This document shows, one piece after another, positions 24,436 through 33,663 of a stretch of 64,000 bases of DNA (the first letter of the stretch is position 1; each line of letters starts with the position of its first letter). The notes below the pieces were generated by a model that saw nothing but the letters and a program-made list of their open reading frames with translations, was not told where the DNA came from and ran no database searches. Origin of the DNA: Gimesia chilikensis (lineage in GTDB: Bacteria > Planctomycetota > Planctomycetia > Planctomycetales > Planctomycetaceae); contig NZ_VTSR01000013.1 of NCBI RefSeq assembly GCF_008329715.1, positions 1 to 64,000 on the forward strand, read 5' to 3'. The translations under genes were made by a program, and so were the position numbers.

Positions 24436-26202
24436 ATGCGCTATTTAAAATTCTCCGTCCTCTCAGGCATCGCACTGTTCGCAGTCGGTATGTTTTTCCT
24501 TTCACAGACCATTCAGAATTTCCTGGGTTCTGATGACTCAGCGGAACAGGTCGCCAGTGAATTGGAACTGGAAGCAACGCTCTCCGAACCAGCGCCCTTC
24601 CCTGACCTGAACCTCGATTTTCCAGCCGGCGAACTCCCCGACATGGACAGCGACAAACAGGCTGATGCCCCACCCGCGCCTCTCGCAACAGCTCAGGCGA
24701 AAGCAGCACCGACCGAGGACCAACCCCCCGGAGCCTCGGAGGCTAATCAGGAAATCTTCCCCGGACTGAATATCCTGATGCTGACCCAGACCACACGAGA
24801 ACAGCGCACCCGGCTACTTGAAGAACTCTTGAAGCTCGACGCGGATCTGGTCCAGCAGGTCGTCCAGAACAGTAATTCTCAGAAACCGGCGCAGGCCCAT
24901 ATCAGTACTGTCCAGCAGGTCGCGATGACAGGCCCTGCCACCACCAATGCCGTCTCTGCTGCCTTTGCCCAACCGGGGCAACAGACGCCACCAATGGATT
25001 CCGCGGTACTCATTCAAAAAGACACTCCCACACAGATCATTGCCAGCTATCGTGGCGTCACTCTGAAAACCCAGGGAAAACCACTCCAGAGCGGCAGACT
25101 CCATCAGAAAATTCAGGTCGTCCCCCAGCATGCAAATCTGCTGTTCTCCTCAACCGTCTTAAGTCAAAACCTGGTTGCCCTGGATCTGCCGGCTGAACTT
25201 CCCCCGCCCGAAACCAGCGCCGCCACACCAGTAATCAAACTGGGCCAGATGGGAGAATTCCAACCAGCAGAAATCATTAAGCTCACAGGCGCCGGACTGG
25301 TGGTCGGATTGAATGGAACCGGCGATCAGAACATTCCCCCTGAAGCCATCCGGGCCTTAAAATCATCGATTGCAGCGATGAAGATTAACCTGCAGGATAT
25401 TAAATCCCCCCTGCAGGCCGGCAATATCGCCAATGTCTCCATCACGGTTTACATCCCCAGCCAGGGAGTCCAGCCCGGACAACAGGTGGAATGTTATGTC
25501 AACGCGAACCAGCCGGAAGTCAATTTAACCGGTGGCTACCTGCTGCCGACAGCGGTCGCCGTAGAGGGTTCTAATCAGAAAAAGGTCGACGCGCTGATTG
25601 TCGGTCCGGTCCGTACCGATCGCAGCCGGAACCAGGCACAGGGATTAATCGAAAATGGAGCCCAGATCCGTTCTGCCATCACTCCCCGTCTGGTCACCGG
25701 ACAGGGCATTCCGCATCTGAAATTCTTCCTGAACGCCTCGCTGTATGATCCCCAGACCGCTCGGCTGGTCGTGCAACAGATCAATCGCTTCCTGGCTGCC
25801 AATATGGTCAATACTTCGAAAGCCATGCTGCAGTCCTCGGGGCTCGTCATGATTTCACTGCCTGATGCGAATCCTAACTATGCTCAGCAGCTGGCAACAC
25901 AGTTGTTGAATGTCGAGATCCCCCAGCAGTCCCCCGGCAGTTCTGACCAGCGGCCGGAAGTCATCATTGATACAGCATCTGCCCGTATCGAGACACGCGG
26001 TACCGTCCTCCTGCAGCCGGCACGGCTTCAGTTTCCGGACCTGATGCTGGAAATTTCTCCAGGCTCTCGAGGCGGCGCCACTCGTCTGGATGATCTGCTG
26101 GCACTCTGCCAGCAGTTACAGTTACCACGCCAGCAACAGGTGACCCTGGTGAGAACACTTCAGCAACAGGCAAAAATCCAGGCGAACTATCACGAGCAAT
26201 AA
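24436..26202 (+). CDS. Orphan FlgI (flagellar P-ring) domain protein
   Basis: The product has 588 residues; the start has GAGGGA upstream. A membrane helix or signal anchor is at about 5-25, followed by a Pro/Ala/Gln-rich linker to about residue 265. Then LTGAGLVVGLNGTGDQN and QAGNIANVSITVYIPSQGVQ, followed by GQQVECYVNA and LTGGYLLPTAVA, reproduce the FlgI P-ring core in order. The C-terminal part has RFLAANMVN and a Gln-rich end. Canonical FlgI is about 370 residues and lies in a flagellar operon. Here the domain is fused to a long N-terminal extension and no flagellar gene is near. It may be a periplasmic ring or bushing protein for another envelope structure; this is inference. Confidence 0.8.
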   Translation: MRYLKFSVLSGIALFAVGMFFLSQTIQNFLGSDDSAEQVASELELEATLSEPAPFPDLNLDFPAGELPDMDSDKQADAPPAPLATAQAKAAPTEDQPPGASEANQEIFPGLNILMLTQTTREQRTRLLEELLKLDADLVQQVVQNSNSQKPAQAHISTVQQVAMTGPATTNAVSAAFAQPGQQTPPMDSAVLIQKDTPTQIIASYRGVTLKTQGKPLQSGRLHQKIQVVPQHANLLFSSTVLSQNLVALDLPAELPPPETSAATPVIKLGQMGEFQPAEIIKLTGAGLVVGLNGTGDQNIPPEAIRALKSSIAAMKINLQDIKSPLQAGNIANVSITVYIPSQGVQPGQQVECYVNANQPEVNLTGGYLLPTAVAVEGSNQKKVDALIVGPVRTDRSRNQAQGLIENGAQIRSAITPRLVTGQGIPHLKFFLNASLYDPQTARLVVQQINRFLAANMVNTSKAMLQSSGLVMISLPDANPNYAQQLATQLLNVEIPQQSPGSSDQRPEVIIDTASARIETRGTVLLQPARLQFPDLMLEISPGSRGGATRLDDLLALCQQLQLPRQQQVTLVRTLQQQAKIQANYHEQ

Positions 26203-26321
26203 GAAGTCCCTTGTCTCTACTGGTTCGTACTGAGAAAATAGAGGGAGCAGACCACCAGCGGGGCTGGTCTGCACGCCCCGGTTCAGATCCGGCCGTCATT
26301 CAGAAATGAACCTCAGCCCTC

Positions 26322-27170
26322 ATGCTTGCCGACCTCTCAGCGTCCGAACTACTCTCACTCTTCTATTTCAGCACCCCGGTTGTGTTGCTGGCATTGCTCT
26401 GGAGCTGGGAAAGCTGGGCTGCCTTCAAACCATTCCGGGGAGAAAGCCGTTATCGGCACGCCTTTTACAACCTCTCTCTGGCAGTATTGAATTCTCTGCT
26501 ACTCGGGCTGCTGTTTGGCTCGATCGTAGAGGCAACCTCGGCCTGGACGATGCAGCATCAATGGGGGCTGCTCCACCAGGTGCCGCTCTCTCCCTTCTGG
26601 CAGACTTTGTGCGCGATTCTGCTCCTGGATGCCTGGATGTTCTGCTGGCACTGGATGAATCACCGCATCCCGGTTCTCTGGCGGTTTCATCGCATGCACC
26701 ACAGCGATCCTGCTATGGACGTCTCCACTGCCACCCGCTTCCACTGGGGTGAACTGGGAATTTCCACTCTCCTGCGTCTGCTATTAATTCCGCTGCTGGG
26801 TCTGCAGTCCTGGCAACTCGTCCTGTATGGCATTCTGGTTTTCCTCTCCACGCAACTGCACCATGCGAACATTTCGCTGGGACGGGCAGACCGTTTCTAC
26901 CGCTGGCTGTTTGTCTCTCCGGACATGCATAAAATTCACCACTCGCGGCTGCCGCAGGAAACAAACTCGAATTATTCCACCATCTTCTCCCTCTGGGATC
27001 GACTGGCCCGCACGTACCGTATGCGCCTGGACCTGAAGACCATCGACTTCGGTTTACCCCACTTTGATCAGCCCCAGTGGCAGACTCTGCTCGGCATGTG
27101 GAAGACACCTTTCAGCAGGCCGCCGGTCCTTCCGGGCGAGCAGGGTCCAGAGGCGGAAACAATTGACTAA
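26322..27170 (+). CDS. Sterol desaturase / fatty acid hydroxylase family membrane protein
   Basis: The product has 282 residues with four to six hydrophobic segments. The di-iron histidine boxes are complete: H110-x3-H114, H123-x2-H126-H127, H180-H181 and H203-x2-H206-H207. This is the signature of integral-membrane hydroxylases and desaturases acting on lipids with oxygen and electrons. The substrate may be a hopanoid, sterol or carotenoid; sequence alone cannot tell. It begins 119 bp after the FlgI-like gene and may be in the same transcript. Confidence 0.88.
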   Translation: MLADLSASELLSLFYFSTPVVLLALLWSWESWAAFKPFRGESRYRHAFYNLSLAVLNSLLLGLLFGSIVEATSAWTMQHQWGLLHQVPLSPFWQTLCAILLLDAWMFCWHWMNHRIPVLWRFHRMHHSDPAMDVSTATRFHWGELGISTLLRLLLIPLLGLQSWQLVLYGILVFLSTQLHHANISLGRADRFYRWLFVSPDMHKIHHSRLPQETNSNYSTIFSLWDRLARTYRMRLDLKTIDFGLPHFDQPQWQTLLGMWKTPFSRPPVLPGEQGPEAETID

Positions 27171-27841
27171 TCGGTAAATTCGGTGTCAAATCACCTGTCT
27201 TCCTCCTCAGATAGTTTCCCTCGATTCTGGGATTATCAAAAATGCCTCTAGGCAAAGAGATCCAGGCAGGGTATACTGTTGCGTGACTTCAAGGTGTTTT
27301 TCTCGATCGAACTGAGGGAACAACCATGTCACCCTGGTCAGAACAAAGCGAGTAACGATCTACAGAAATAGATTCGTTTTCTGACCTGTGAGGGTCTTAA
27401 TACAGAGCTGGAACCTCTCGTAACCCTCTCTACTGTGCGAGTTTACCTGTTGCACACTCCTGCTGCCAACCTCGGTTGTGTTGACCGCTGTCGAAAGCTG
27501 CCGCGTCGTTGTGGACGCATTGAATTCCGTGATTTTCTTGTTTGTCCGGAGTTCCCACAGAAGCGACGTTTGCTTTTGGTACCGCTGGTCCCAACCCGCC
27601 TAACCTGAGCGAAACTGGAAGAGCCAGGTATTTTCCTCCGCTCTCCAGCAAGTCCCGTCGATTTGCACTGTCGCCGACCGGTTCAGCTGATCTCCTCTCA
27701 CGGAACATCAACTGCAGCCCCTGAAAATACATTAGGTCTAAATAGACTAAAACAGGCCCTGCCCTTGACTGAATACTGCCAACCACAGATTCACTTGCAC
27801 AACACACCGACGGGCCTGCAACAATTCCCTAAGGAAAACCA
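27171..27841 (+). promoter_or_regulatory. Long leader of the DEAD-box helicase gene
   Basis: These 671 bp have no protein-coding gene of normal size. A -10-like TATACT at 27272-27277, with no good -35, could start a leader of about 550 nt. It contains the short ORF at 27326-27355. Long leaders are usual for bacterial cold-shock genes, and the downstream gene is of that class. A minus-strand open frame at 27430-27807 has no ribosome site or recognisable domain. Confidence 0.45.
27326..27355 (+). CDS. Possible 9-aa leader peptide
   Basis: ATG at 27326 is preceded by GAGGGA (27314-27319) at a good distance and encodes MSPWSEQSE before TAA. It lies 486 bp before the helicase start. The ribosome site is stronger than that of many real genes nearby. 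It could couple translation to leader folding. No conservation evidence is available. Confidence 0.3.
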   Translation: MSPWSEQSE

Positions 27842-29188
27842 TTGAAAACATTCAAAGAGATTGAACTGATCGCACCAGTCCAACGAGCACTGGTCGAAGA
27901 AAATTACGAGACCCCGACTCCTATCCAGGCACAAACCATCCCCTCCGCACTAGAAGGACATGATATTCTGGGATGTGCGCAGACAGGAACCGGAAAAACA
28001 GCTGCTCTGGCATTACCCATCCTCAATCACCTGGGAAAAAACAATCGCAAAGCGAAGCCACAACGTCCCCTGGCACTGGTCCTGGCCCCCACACGGGAAC
28101 TGGCCATTCAGATCGGCGACAGTTTCGACGCTTATGGCAGACACCTCAAACTGCGTCAGTTGCTGATCTACGGCGGTGTCAGCCAGAAAAATCAGGTGAA
28201 AGGCCTGAGTCGTGGCGCCCACATCGTGGTTGCCACACCGGGACGCCTGCTGGACCTGATGAACCAGGGTGAAATCCATCTGGATCAGCTGGAAGTCTTT
28301 GTCCTCGACGAAGCCGATCGCATGCTCGATATGGGCTTTCTGCCGGATCTGAAAAAGATCATCAGCCAATTGCCGGAGAAACGACAGTCACTGTTCTTCT
28401 CAGCGACCCTGGCCCCCAAAATTAAGGAACTGGCCCAACGCCTCCTGAAAAACCCGGTCAGTGTAAATGTGACTCCGAAACAGAGGAGCGTCAAGAAAAT
28501 CCAGCAGCAGCTGATATATGTGGAACGGAATGGAAAGCAGACCCTGCTGCGAAACATTCTGGCCGACTCTGCCGTGGATCGAGCACTGGTCTTTATGCGA
28601 ACCAAGCGTACTGCCAACATGCTGTCAAAACGACTCACACAGACCGGCGTTCAAGCAGCTGCCATCCATGGGAATAAATCTCAGTCGGCACGTCAGCAGG
28701 CACTCGAGGCATTCCGCAACCGCAAAATCCAGGTGCTCGTCGCGACCGATGTCGCCGCCCGGGGAATCGATATCGAAGGTATCACTCACGTGATCAACTA
28801 CGATCTCCCGGTTGAACCCGAAGCCTACGTGCATCGCATCGGCCGCACCGGACGTGCAGGGGCTGAAGGAATTGCCATCTCCTTCTGCAGCGACAGCGAA
28901 CGAGGCGAACTGCGGGCCATCGAGAAACTGATCGGCCACAAAGTTCCCGTTTCCAAAGAACACCGGGCTCCTCGCGCACAGAAGAAGAAAGGCGACGCCC
29001 TGCCAGAACCGACTCCCCGACAGAGGAGCAAAGGCAAAAACAGACAGACTGTGGAGGGAACAGAAACGGCTTCGCGCAACCGCTTTCGACGCAAGAAATC
29101 AGCGAAGTCAGCAGCGAGTAAACTACAACAGGAACCTAAACGCACCAAGTGGCGTCGTCTGAAGCCACGTGCCAGTCAATCAAGCTGA
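27842..29188 (+). CDS. rhlE: DEAD-box ATP-dependent RNA helicase (RhlE-like)
   Basis: The product has 448 residues and starts at TTG 27842, supported by AAGGA at 27831-27835. All helicase motifs are visible: Q motif (TPTPIQ, from residue 25), motif I AQTGTGKT (46-53), PTRELA, TPGR, DEAD near 155, SAT near 188, then VATDVAARGID and HRIGRTGR in the second RecA domain. The C-terminal extension of about 75 residues is rich in K and R and would bind RNA. This order and the short basic tail fit RhlE/CsdA-type helicases that unwind structured RNA and aid ribosome assembly in the cold. A cold-shock protein gene follows 173 bp downstream. Confidence 0.93.
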   Translation: MKTFKEIELIAPVQRALVEENYETPTPIQAQTIPSALEGHDILGCAQTGTGKTAALALPILNHLGKNNRKAKPQRPLALVLAPTRELAIQIGDSFDAYGRHLKLRQLLIYGGVSQKNQVKGLSRGAHIVVATPGRLLDLMNQGEIHLDQLEVFVLDEADRMLDMGFLPDLKKIISQLPEKRQSLFFSATLAPKIKELAQRLLKNPVSVNVTPKQRSVKKIQQQLIYVERNGKQTLLRNILADSAVDRALVFMRTKRTANMLSKRLTQTGVQAAAIHGNKSQSARQQALEAFRNRKIQVLVATDVAARGIDIEGITHVINYDLPVEPEAYVHRIGRTGRAGAEGIAISFCSDSERGELRAIEKLIGHKVPVSKEHRAPRAQKKKGDALPEPTPRQRSKGKNRQTVEGTETASRNRFRRKKSAKSAASKLQQEPKRTKWRRLKPRASQSS

Positions 29189-29217
29189 AATACACCCTGA
29201 TACAGATACAAAGATAC

Positions 29218-29273
29218 CTGGTCCCGTTGGACCAGAATACGGAATTACAACAGGCCCGTCAGAGACTCTGACG
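29218..29273 (+). promoter_or_regulatory. Two hairpins in the cspA leader
   Basis: Stem 1 is ctggtcc (29218-29224) / ggaccag (29229-29235) with a 4-nt loop. Stem 2 is cgtcaga (29257-29263) / tctgacg (29267-29273) with a 3-nt loop. Both are perfect 7-bp stems in the 173-bp gap before the cold-shock gene. They may act as leader structures; neither is followed by a T run. Confidence 0.5.
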
Positions 29274-29352
29274 ACCGCCTGAATCAATGCGAACACTCTT
29301 GCAGTCTGGGGACGCGAATGTTTCACCTCACCTGGCCTGTAACATTTTTTAA

Positions 29353-29568
<216 letters not shown>

Positions 29569-29610
29569 TGCGTGCTTAAGACTGAGTCGGAAGCCTCAAT
29601 CAAATGACAA

Positions 29611-29650
29611 ACAGCACCACCGGCATTTCGCCAGTGGTGCTGTTTTTTTG
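29611..29650 (+). terminator. Intrinsic terminator after cspA
   Basis: The stem acagcaccac (29611-29620) / gtggtgctgt (29634-29643) is followed by a run of T through 29649. It is 43 bp past the cspA stop. The opposite side has only a weak T run, so it may only partly serve the convergent DUF1559 gene. Confidence 0.88.
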
Positions 29651-29685
29651 TCACGAATATCACTGAATGCTCAGAGCAAGGGAGC

Positions 29686-30615
29686 TTAAAACTCGCCTAA
29701 TACCTGACCATCCTTTTTATTTCCGAGGTTCTGGAACGTCCCGCGGTCAATGTTGGAAGAGATGAACCGCACGGCACCATCGGCCAGCAGGGCATGTACG
29801 CCACCCACATGATAGCTGCGGGCAAAGTTATACTTTGTCCCGGTATTCACGACGCAAGGCGAAAGCGGGAAGGTGGTTGACTTACAGGCATAGTTCTGGT
29901 CGGCAACCGGGGTATTGGGGGTCTCGCGAGTTGTGAAAGTCATCTCACCATGAGCACCACCGATTCCGTAACATCCCGGGCAACCCCAGTAGGTAGTCGA
30001 AGCGGTGTTTCCGCGAATGATAATCTCCGAAACCATAATCGTATTCGAAGAGCCATCCTTCAGGTCACGAATCTTAGTATTCGAGTTATCAGCGAAGACT
30101 CCATTCAGATTGGCCCCCGTTGTCGTCGCTTCATTGCCTGCGCAACCGATATAACTCCCCTGCGAACGGCCCAAAGAATCGGCATTTCCCGGAGTGGAAG
30201 GATCCGAGGGGCACAGATAGACCGGTACCACGGCTTTATAAATTTCCGGATCCGTCACCAGATGGACGTGGCTTGCCGTATTGGCGGAGTACTTATTGTA
30301 TAACGGAGCCTGGTCTACAAAGGGCAGAATCTGATGTGCCCAGGTATCACGCCAGTGATAAGTGCCGTAAGGAGCAGATGAATTGTAGTTTCCGGACCTG
30401 ACTTCCATATGACCGTAAGGAAACAGGCGATGCGTATCGTGATAGTTGTGCAGTGCGATACCGATCTGCTTCAGATTATTCTTACAGGTCGACCGGCGGG
30501 CCGCTTCACGTGCCTGTTGCACAGCGGGCAACAGCAGTGCGATGAGGATCGCAATAATAGCAATCACAACCAACAACTCAATGAGGGTAAATCCTCGCTT
30601 GGTAGACACAGACAT
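29686..30615 (-). CDS. DUF1559 prepilin-type protein
   Basis: The product has 309 residues from ATG 30615, chosen over TTG 30642 because AGGAG lies 5 nt before it. The N-terminus [20 protein letters not shown] is a type IV prepilin cleavage and methylation signal followed by a hydrophobic helix. [20 protein letters not shown] is the DUF1559 core, and the C-terminus has [17 protein letters not shown], the H-x9-DG signature. Planctomycetes encode many such proteins, thought to be exported pseudopilins that form surface fibres or bind substrates. It is monocistronic and convergent with cspA. Confidence 0.93.
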   Translation of the reverse strand: MSVSTKRGFTLIELLVVIAIIAILIALLLPAVQQAREAARRSTCKNNLKQIGIALHNYHDTHRLFPYGHMEVRSGNYNSSAPYGTYHWRDTWAHQILPFVDQAPLYNKYSANTASHVHLVTDPEIYKAVVPVYLCPSDPSTPGNADSLGRSQGSYIGCAGNEATTTGANLNGVFADNSNTKIRDLKDGSSNTIMVSEIIIRGNTASTTYWGCPGCYGIGGAHGEMTFTTRETPNTPVADQNYACKSTTFPLSPCVVNTGTKYNFARSYHVGGVHALLADGAVRFISSNIDRGTFQNLGNKKDGQVLGEF

Positions 30616-30872
30616 TCCAACTCCTGTAACTCGGTAGGACAAGACAGTTCAATAACAACTGGATTGATAAATCGGTAAGTGAGTCTGCCTGGCAGGATGT
30701 CTGGAGTAGACTTCGGCAGGGTGGGCGCGCTTACTCAAAACTTACATTTGTTAAGTATTTCTCACAAGTGAGGCTTTGACAAGCTCAGTCCAGCATGGAT
30801 GCTGCCGGAATTCAAAAATCTTCTGTACACTTCAAGCGTGAATGGTGTCTCTACTTCAGTTCTTATCTGAGA

Positions 30873-31895
30873 TCACTGTTTGATTTCAGTCACCCTGAGA
30901 CAACAGTCCACCGGACAGACATCATGGTTCGGCCCCAATGTCCCCAAGGCGGGCCGCTCATCTGTACCGCTGATGCGTTCTTCGATTAATTCGCGAATCA
31001 TTGTGATGAAGCGGGGATGGACTCCCACGGTCTTTGCTCGGGCAACATTGATGCCAACTTCACTGCCGACCTGTTTCGCCTCTGTGTCCAGGTCGAACAG
31101 CACCTCCATGTGGTCGGAAACGAATCCGATTGGAATAATGACGACATCCTGAACCTCTCCCTGCAGCCCCAGCTCGGTGATAAAATCACAGATATCGGGT
31201 TCCAGCCAGGGTTGATGTGGCGGACCGCTGCGGCTCTGGTATACCAGGTGCCAGGGGTGCGTTCCCAATCGTTCACTCACCAGCTGAGCAGCGTCTTTCA
31301 GCTGGGTTTCATAGCGACAGCCCGCAGCCATCGCCAGGGGAATACTGTGCGCAGAAAACAGTATTGTCGCCTGTTCCCGGCGTTCTTCCGGAATCTCGGC
31401 CAGTGCTTCCCGGGCGCGATCAACGGTAGCCTCGATAAATCCGGGATGATTAAAGAACATCCGCAGCTTATCGACTTCGGGCGCCCCATCCCCAACCGCT
31501 TCCTGAGCCCGCTGGATATCTTCCCGGTACTGCCGACAACCCGAATACGAGCTGAATGCCGAGGTGAAAAAGCCCAGAGCCCGCTGAATGCCATCCTGTT
31601 TCATCTGTGCCAGCGTATCCGTCAGTAGGGGATGCCAGTTCCGGTTTCCCCAGTAGATGGGGAGTTGTGGCCCGTTCGCAGCCAGTTCCTCTTCGAGTGC
31701 CGCGATCAGGGCCCGGTTCTGCCCGTTGATCGGACTCACTCCACCGAACTGCTGGTAATGCTCCGCGACCTCCAGCATCCGCTCCCGGGGGACATTCTTG
31801 CCCCTGAGCACATTTTCCAGAAAGGGAATCACATCGTCAGGCCCTTCCGGCCCCCCGAAGGAAACTACCAGAATCGCGTCATATTCGTTATTCAT
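30873..31895 (-). CDS. hemH: Ferrochelatase (possibly coproporphyrin III type)
   Basis: The product has 340 residues, the usual length. VVSFGGPEGPDDV at the N-terminus, FFTSAFSSYSGCRQY, then FSAHSIP carrying the catalytic His, and PIGFVSDHMEVLFDLD carrying the conserved Glu, define the chelatase fold. It inserts ferrous iron into a porphyrin in the last steps of haem synthesis. Cys120 (in YSGCRQY) and the C-terminal cluster Cys327, Cys331 and Cys332 (CPVDCC) resemble the ligands of the [2Fe-2S] cluster of actinobacterial ferrochelatases, though the C-terminal spacing differs. The start codon ATG 31895 lacks an obvious ribosome site. Confidence 0.92.
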   Translation of the reverse strand: MNNEYDAILVVSFGGPEGPDDVIPFLENVLRGKNVPRERMLEVAEHYQQFGGVSPINGQNRALIAALEEELAANGPQLPIYWGNRNWHPLLTDTLAQMKQDGIQRALGFFTSAFSSYSGCRQYREDIQRAQEAVGDGAPEVDKLRMFFNHPGFIEATVDRAREALAEIPEERREQATILFSAHSIPLAMAAGCRYETQLKDAAQLVSERLGTHPWHLVYQSRSGPPHQPWLEPDICDFITELGLQGEVQDVVIIPIGFVSDHMEVLFDLDTEAKQVGSEVGINVARAKTVGVHPRFITMIRELIEERISGTDERPALGTLGPNHDVCPVDCCLRVTEIKQ

Positions 31896-32346
31896 TCAGG
31901 ATGTCTCTACTTGTCTGGTTGGCAAAGCCTGCATCGGTCGCTGCTGAACCGATGGTCTGTCTTTCCTGCTATCCATCTCATCATAGCAACTTCTCTCCGT
32001 TGTAGTCAGCCTGCATCAGATGACTACTCCCGTTCCCACAAGAATTGTCTCGCTGCTCCGTGTTTTCGCCCGTTTTCCAGTCCATTCCGTAGTCCCCAGC
32101 ATGCCGCTTCCTGATTTTCATCCTGCTGAACACCCTGTTGCTTTTTGGCAACAAAATTGCGCATCACTCAGGAGTGGTCTGCCCATTGTTTCGATTCTAC
32201 CGGATAGTTGATCAACTGTGGGTAGCAGCCTGAGTATTTCCCTGCTGCCACTGAAAATTACCCGTTCTAGATCAACTTCGATGGATATATATAAGCATAC
32301 CCGCCGCGTATCACAAACTGTCCACAACCATTACAGGCACTCCTGG
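31896..32346. other. Intergenic between hemH and acyltransferase
   Basis: These 451 bp lie between divergent genes. No supported gene is present. A perfect 12-bp palindrome agttgatcaact sits at 32206-32217 and could be an operator for the acyltransferase gene. If the upstream starts at 32281 or 32218 are used, the coding region extends into the last part. Confidence 0.45.
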
Positions 32347-33552
32347 ATGAACTCACCCTCTGTTCTCAGCGCGGTGGAACCGGTCGAAGTATGCACGGCA
32401 TCTGATTCGTCGCGGTCCTCAGCCCCCCGTTTTTACTATATGGACTCCATGCGATCCATCCTGATGATGCTGGGAGTCGTCCTGCATGGGGCATTGATTT
32501 ACTCTGCCACGGATCACTGGATCGTCTCCGATTCCCATAACTCGATCTTCTTTTCGCTGCTCGATTCGGTCATACACGTATTCCGGATGCCGACGTTCTT
32601 CATCATTGCCGGCTTTTTCTCGATGATGAGCCTGCAGAAATACGGCATTAAAGTCTTTACCCAGGTCCGGCTCGTTCGCATTGTCGTCCCCCTGTTAAGC
32701 ACAGCGTTGATCGTCAATACGCTGGAGCTTTATTTCCGCACGACCGTACTGCACCACGAGCCGATGTCGTTGGGGCACTTCCTGACACGGGTCCTGCCCC
32801 AACTCTGGTTGAGTGGGCAGTGGGTCTCACATCTCTGGTTCCTGCTGACGCTCCTGCAGTTCTTCGCAGTTGGGATCAGCCTGTTTTTGATCGGCGGCTA
32901 CCTGCCGAAATGGACGCAGATGCGTCCGCTGGTCGCTGGTATTCGTAAAAACTGTTATTTCCTGCTGCTGATCCCCTGTGCCGATCTCCTGTGGAACGTT
33001 GCTGCCAAAATCGCTCCGAATATCTTTCACGGCTCCCTCTGCTGTGGCCTGTTGAATCTGGAAGACTTCATCACCTTCCTCCCCTACTTTCTGCTGGGAC
33101 TCTGGTTATTCAAGGACAAAACGCTCCAGGACGAATTCCATCGTATCGCCCGCTGGGAGTGGGGCATGCTGCCTCTGGCGGTCCTCGTGTATTACCTGGA
33201 AGAGAATGCCCATGGTTTTAATACAGAAAGCCTGCTCCGCATCTATTCCTTCGGCGTCATATGTGCCCTCGCCAGTCATATCTGTTACGTTCTGTTTTAT
33301 CGATTCATGAACCGGGACTCGCGTGTTTTCCGCTATCTCTCAGATGCTTCCTATTCAATTTATCTGTTCCACCATATCTGCGTGGTGATCTTTGGGTATC
33401 TGTTGCTCAGTTCCACGATTGCCATCAGTTACAAATTTCTGGCAGTAGAAATCGCCACGTTTGCGGTCACACTCTCTCTGCACCATTTTCTGATTTTAAG
33501 GATCCCGGTCCTGCGGTTTCTGTTTAATGGAAAAAGGACTGCCCGCTCCTGA
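32347..33552 (+). CDS. Acyltransferase 3 (OpgC/OafA-like) membrane protein
   Basis: The product has 401 residues from ATG 32347; starts at 32281 and 32218 are also possible. About ten transmembrane helices follow RFYYMDSMRSILMMLGVVLH, whose D, R and H are the conserved residues of the first helix in acyltransferase-3 enzymes. RMPTFFIIAGFF is the second family block. These proteins move acyl groups, often acetyl or succinyl, onto sugars of lipids or glycans at the membrane. The SGQWVSHLWFL and later YSIYLFHH segments fit the OpgC side of the family. The target is unknown. Confidence 0.85.
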   Translation: MNSPSVLSAVEPVEVCTASDSSRSSAPRFYYMDSMRSILMMLGVVLHGALIYSATDHWIVSDSHNSIFFSLLDSVIHVFRMPTFFIIAGFFSMMSLQKYGIKVFTQVRLVRIVVPLLSTALIVNTLELYFRTTVLHHEPMSLGHFLTRVLPQLWLSGQWVSHLWFLLTLLQFFAVGISLFLIGGYLPKWTQMRPLVAGIRKNCYFLLLIPCADLLWNVAAKIAPNIFHGSLCCGLLNLEDFITFLPYFLLGLWLFKDKTLQDEFHRIARWEWGMLPLAVLVYYLEENAHGFNTESLLRIYSFGVICALASHICYVLFYRFMNRDSRVFRYLSDASYSIYLFHHICVVIFGYLLLSSTIAISYKFLAVEIATFAVTLSLHHFLILRIPVLRFLFNGKRTARS

Positions 33553-33663
33553 AACAGGTTTCACCCTGTCCCTGCCCGGTCGGATTGCCTAAAATGAATT
33601 CAGTCGCTTAGAATATGACAGACTGCTTTCATTCAGGCACTTTCGTAAAGGGATTTTACTCCA

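Noticed and set aside
27430-27807. Minus-strand frame of 125 codons in the helicase leader
   Set aside because: No ribosome site and no recognisable domain; it faces the helicase transcript, so an untranslated leader is a simpler reading.
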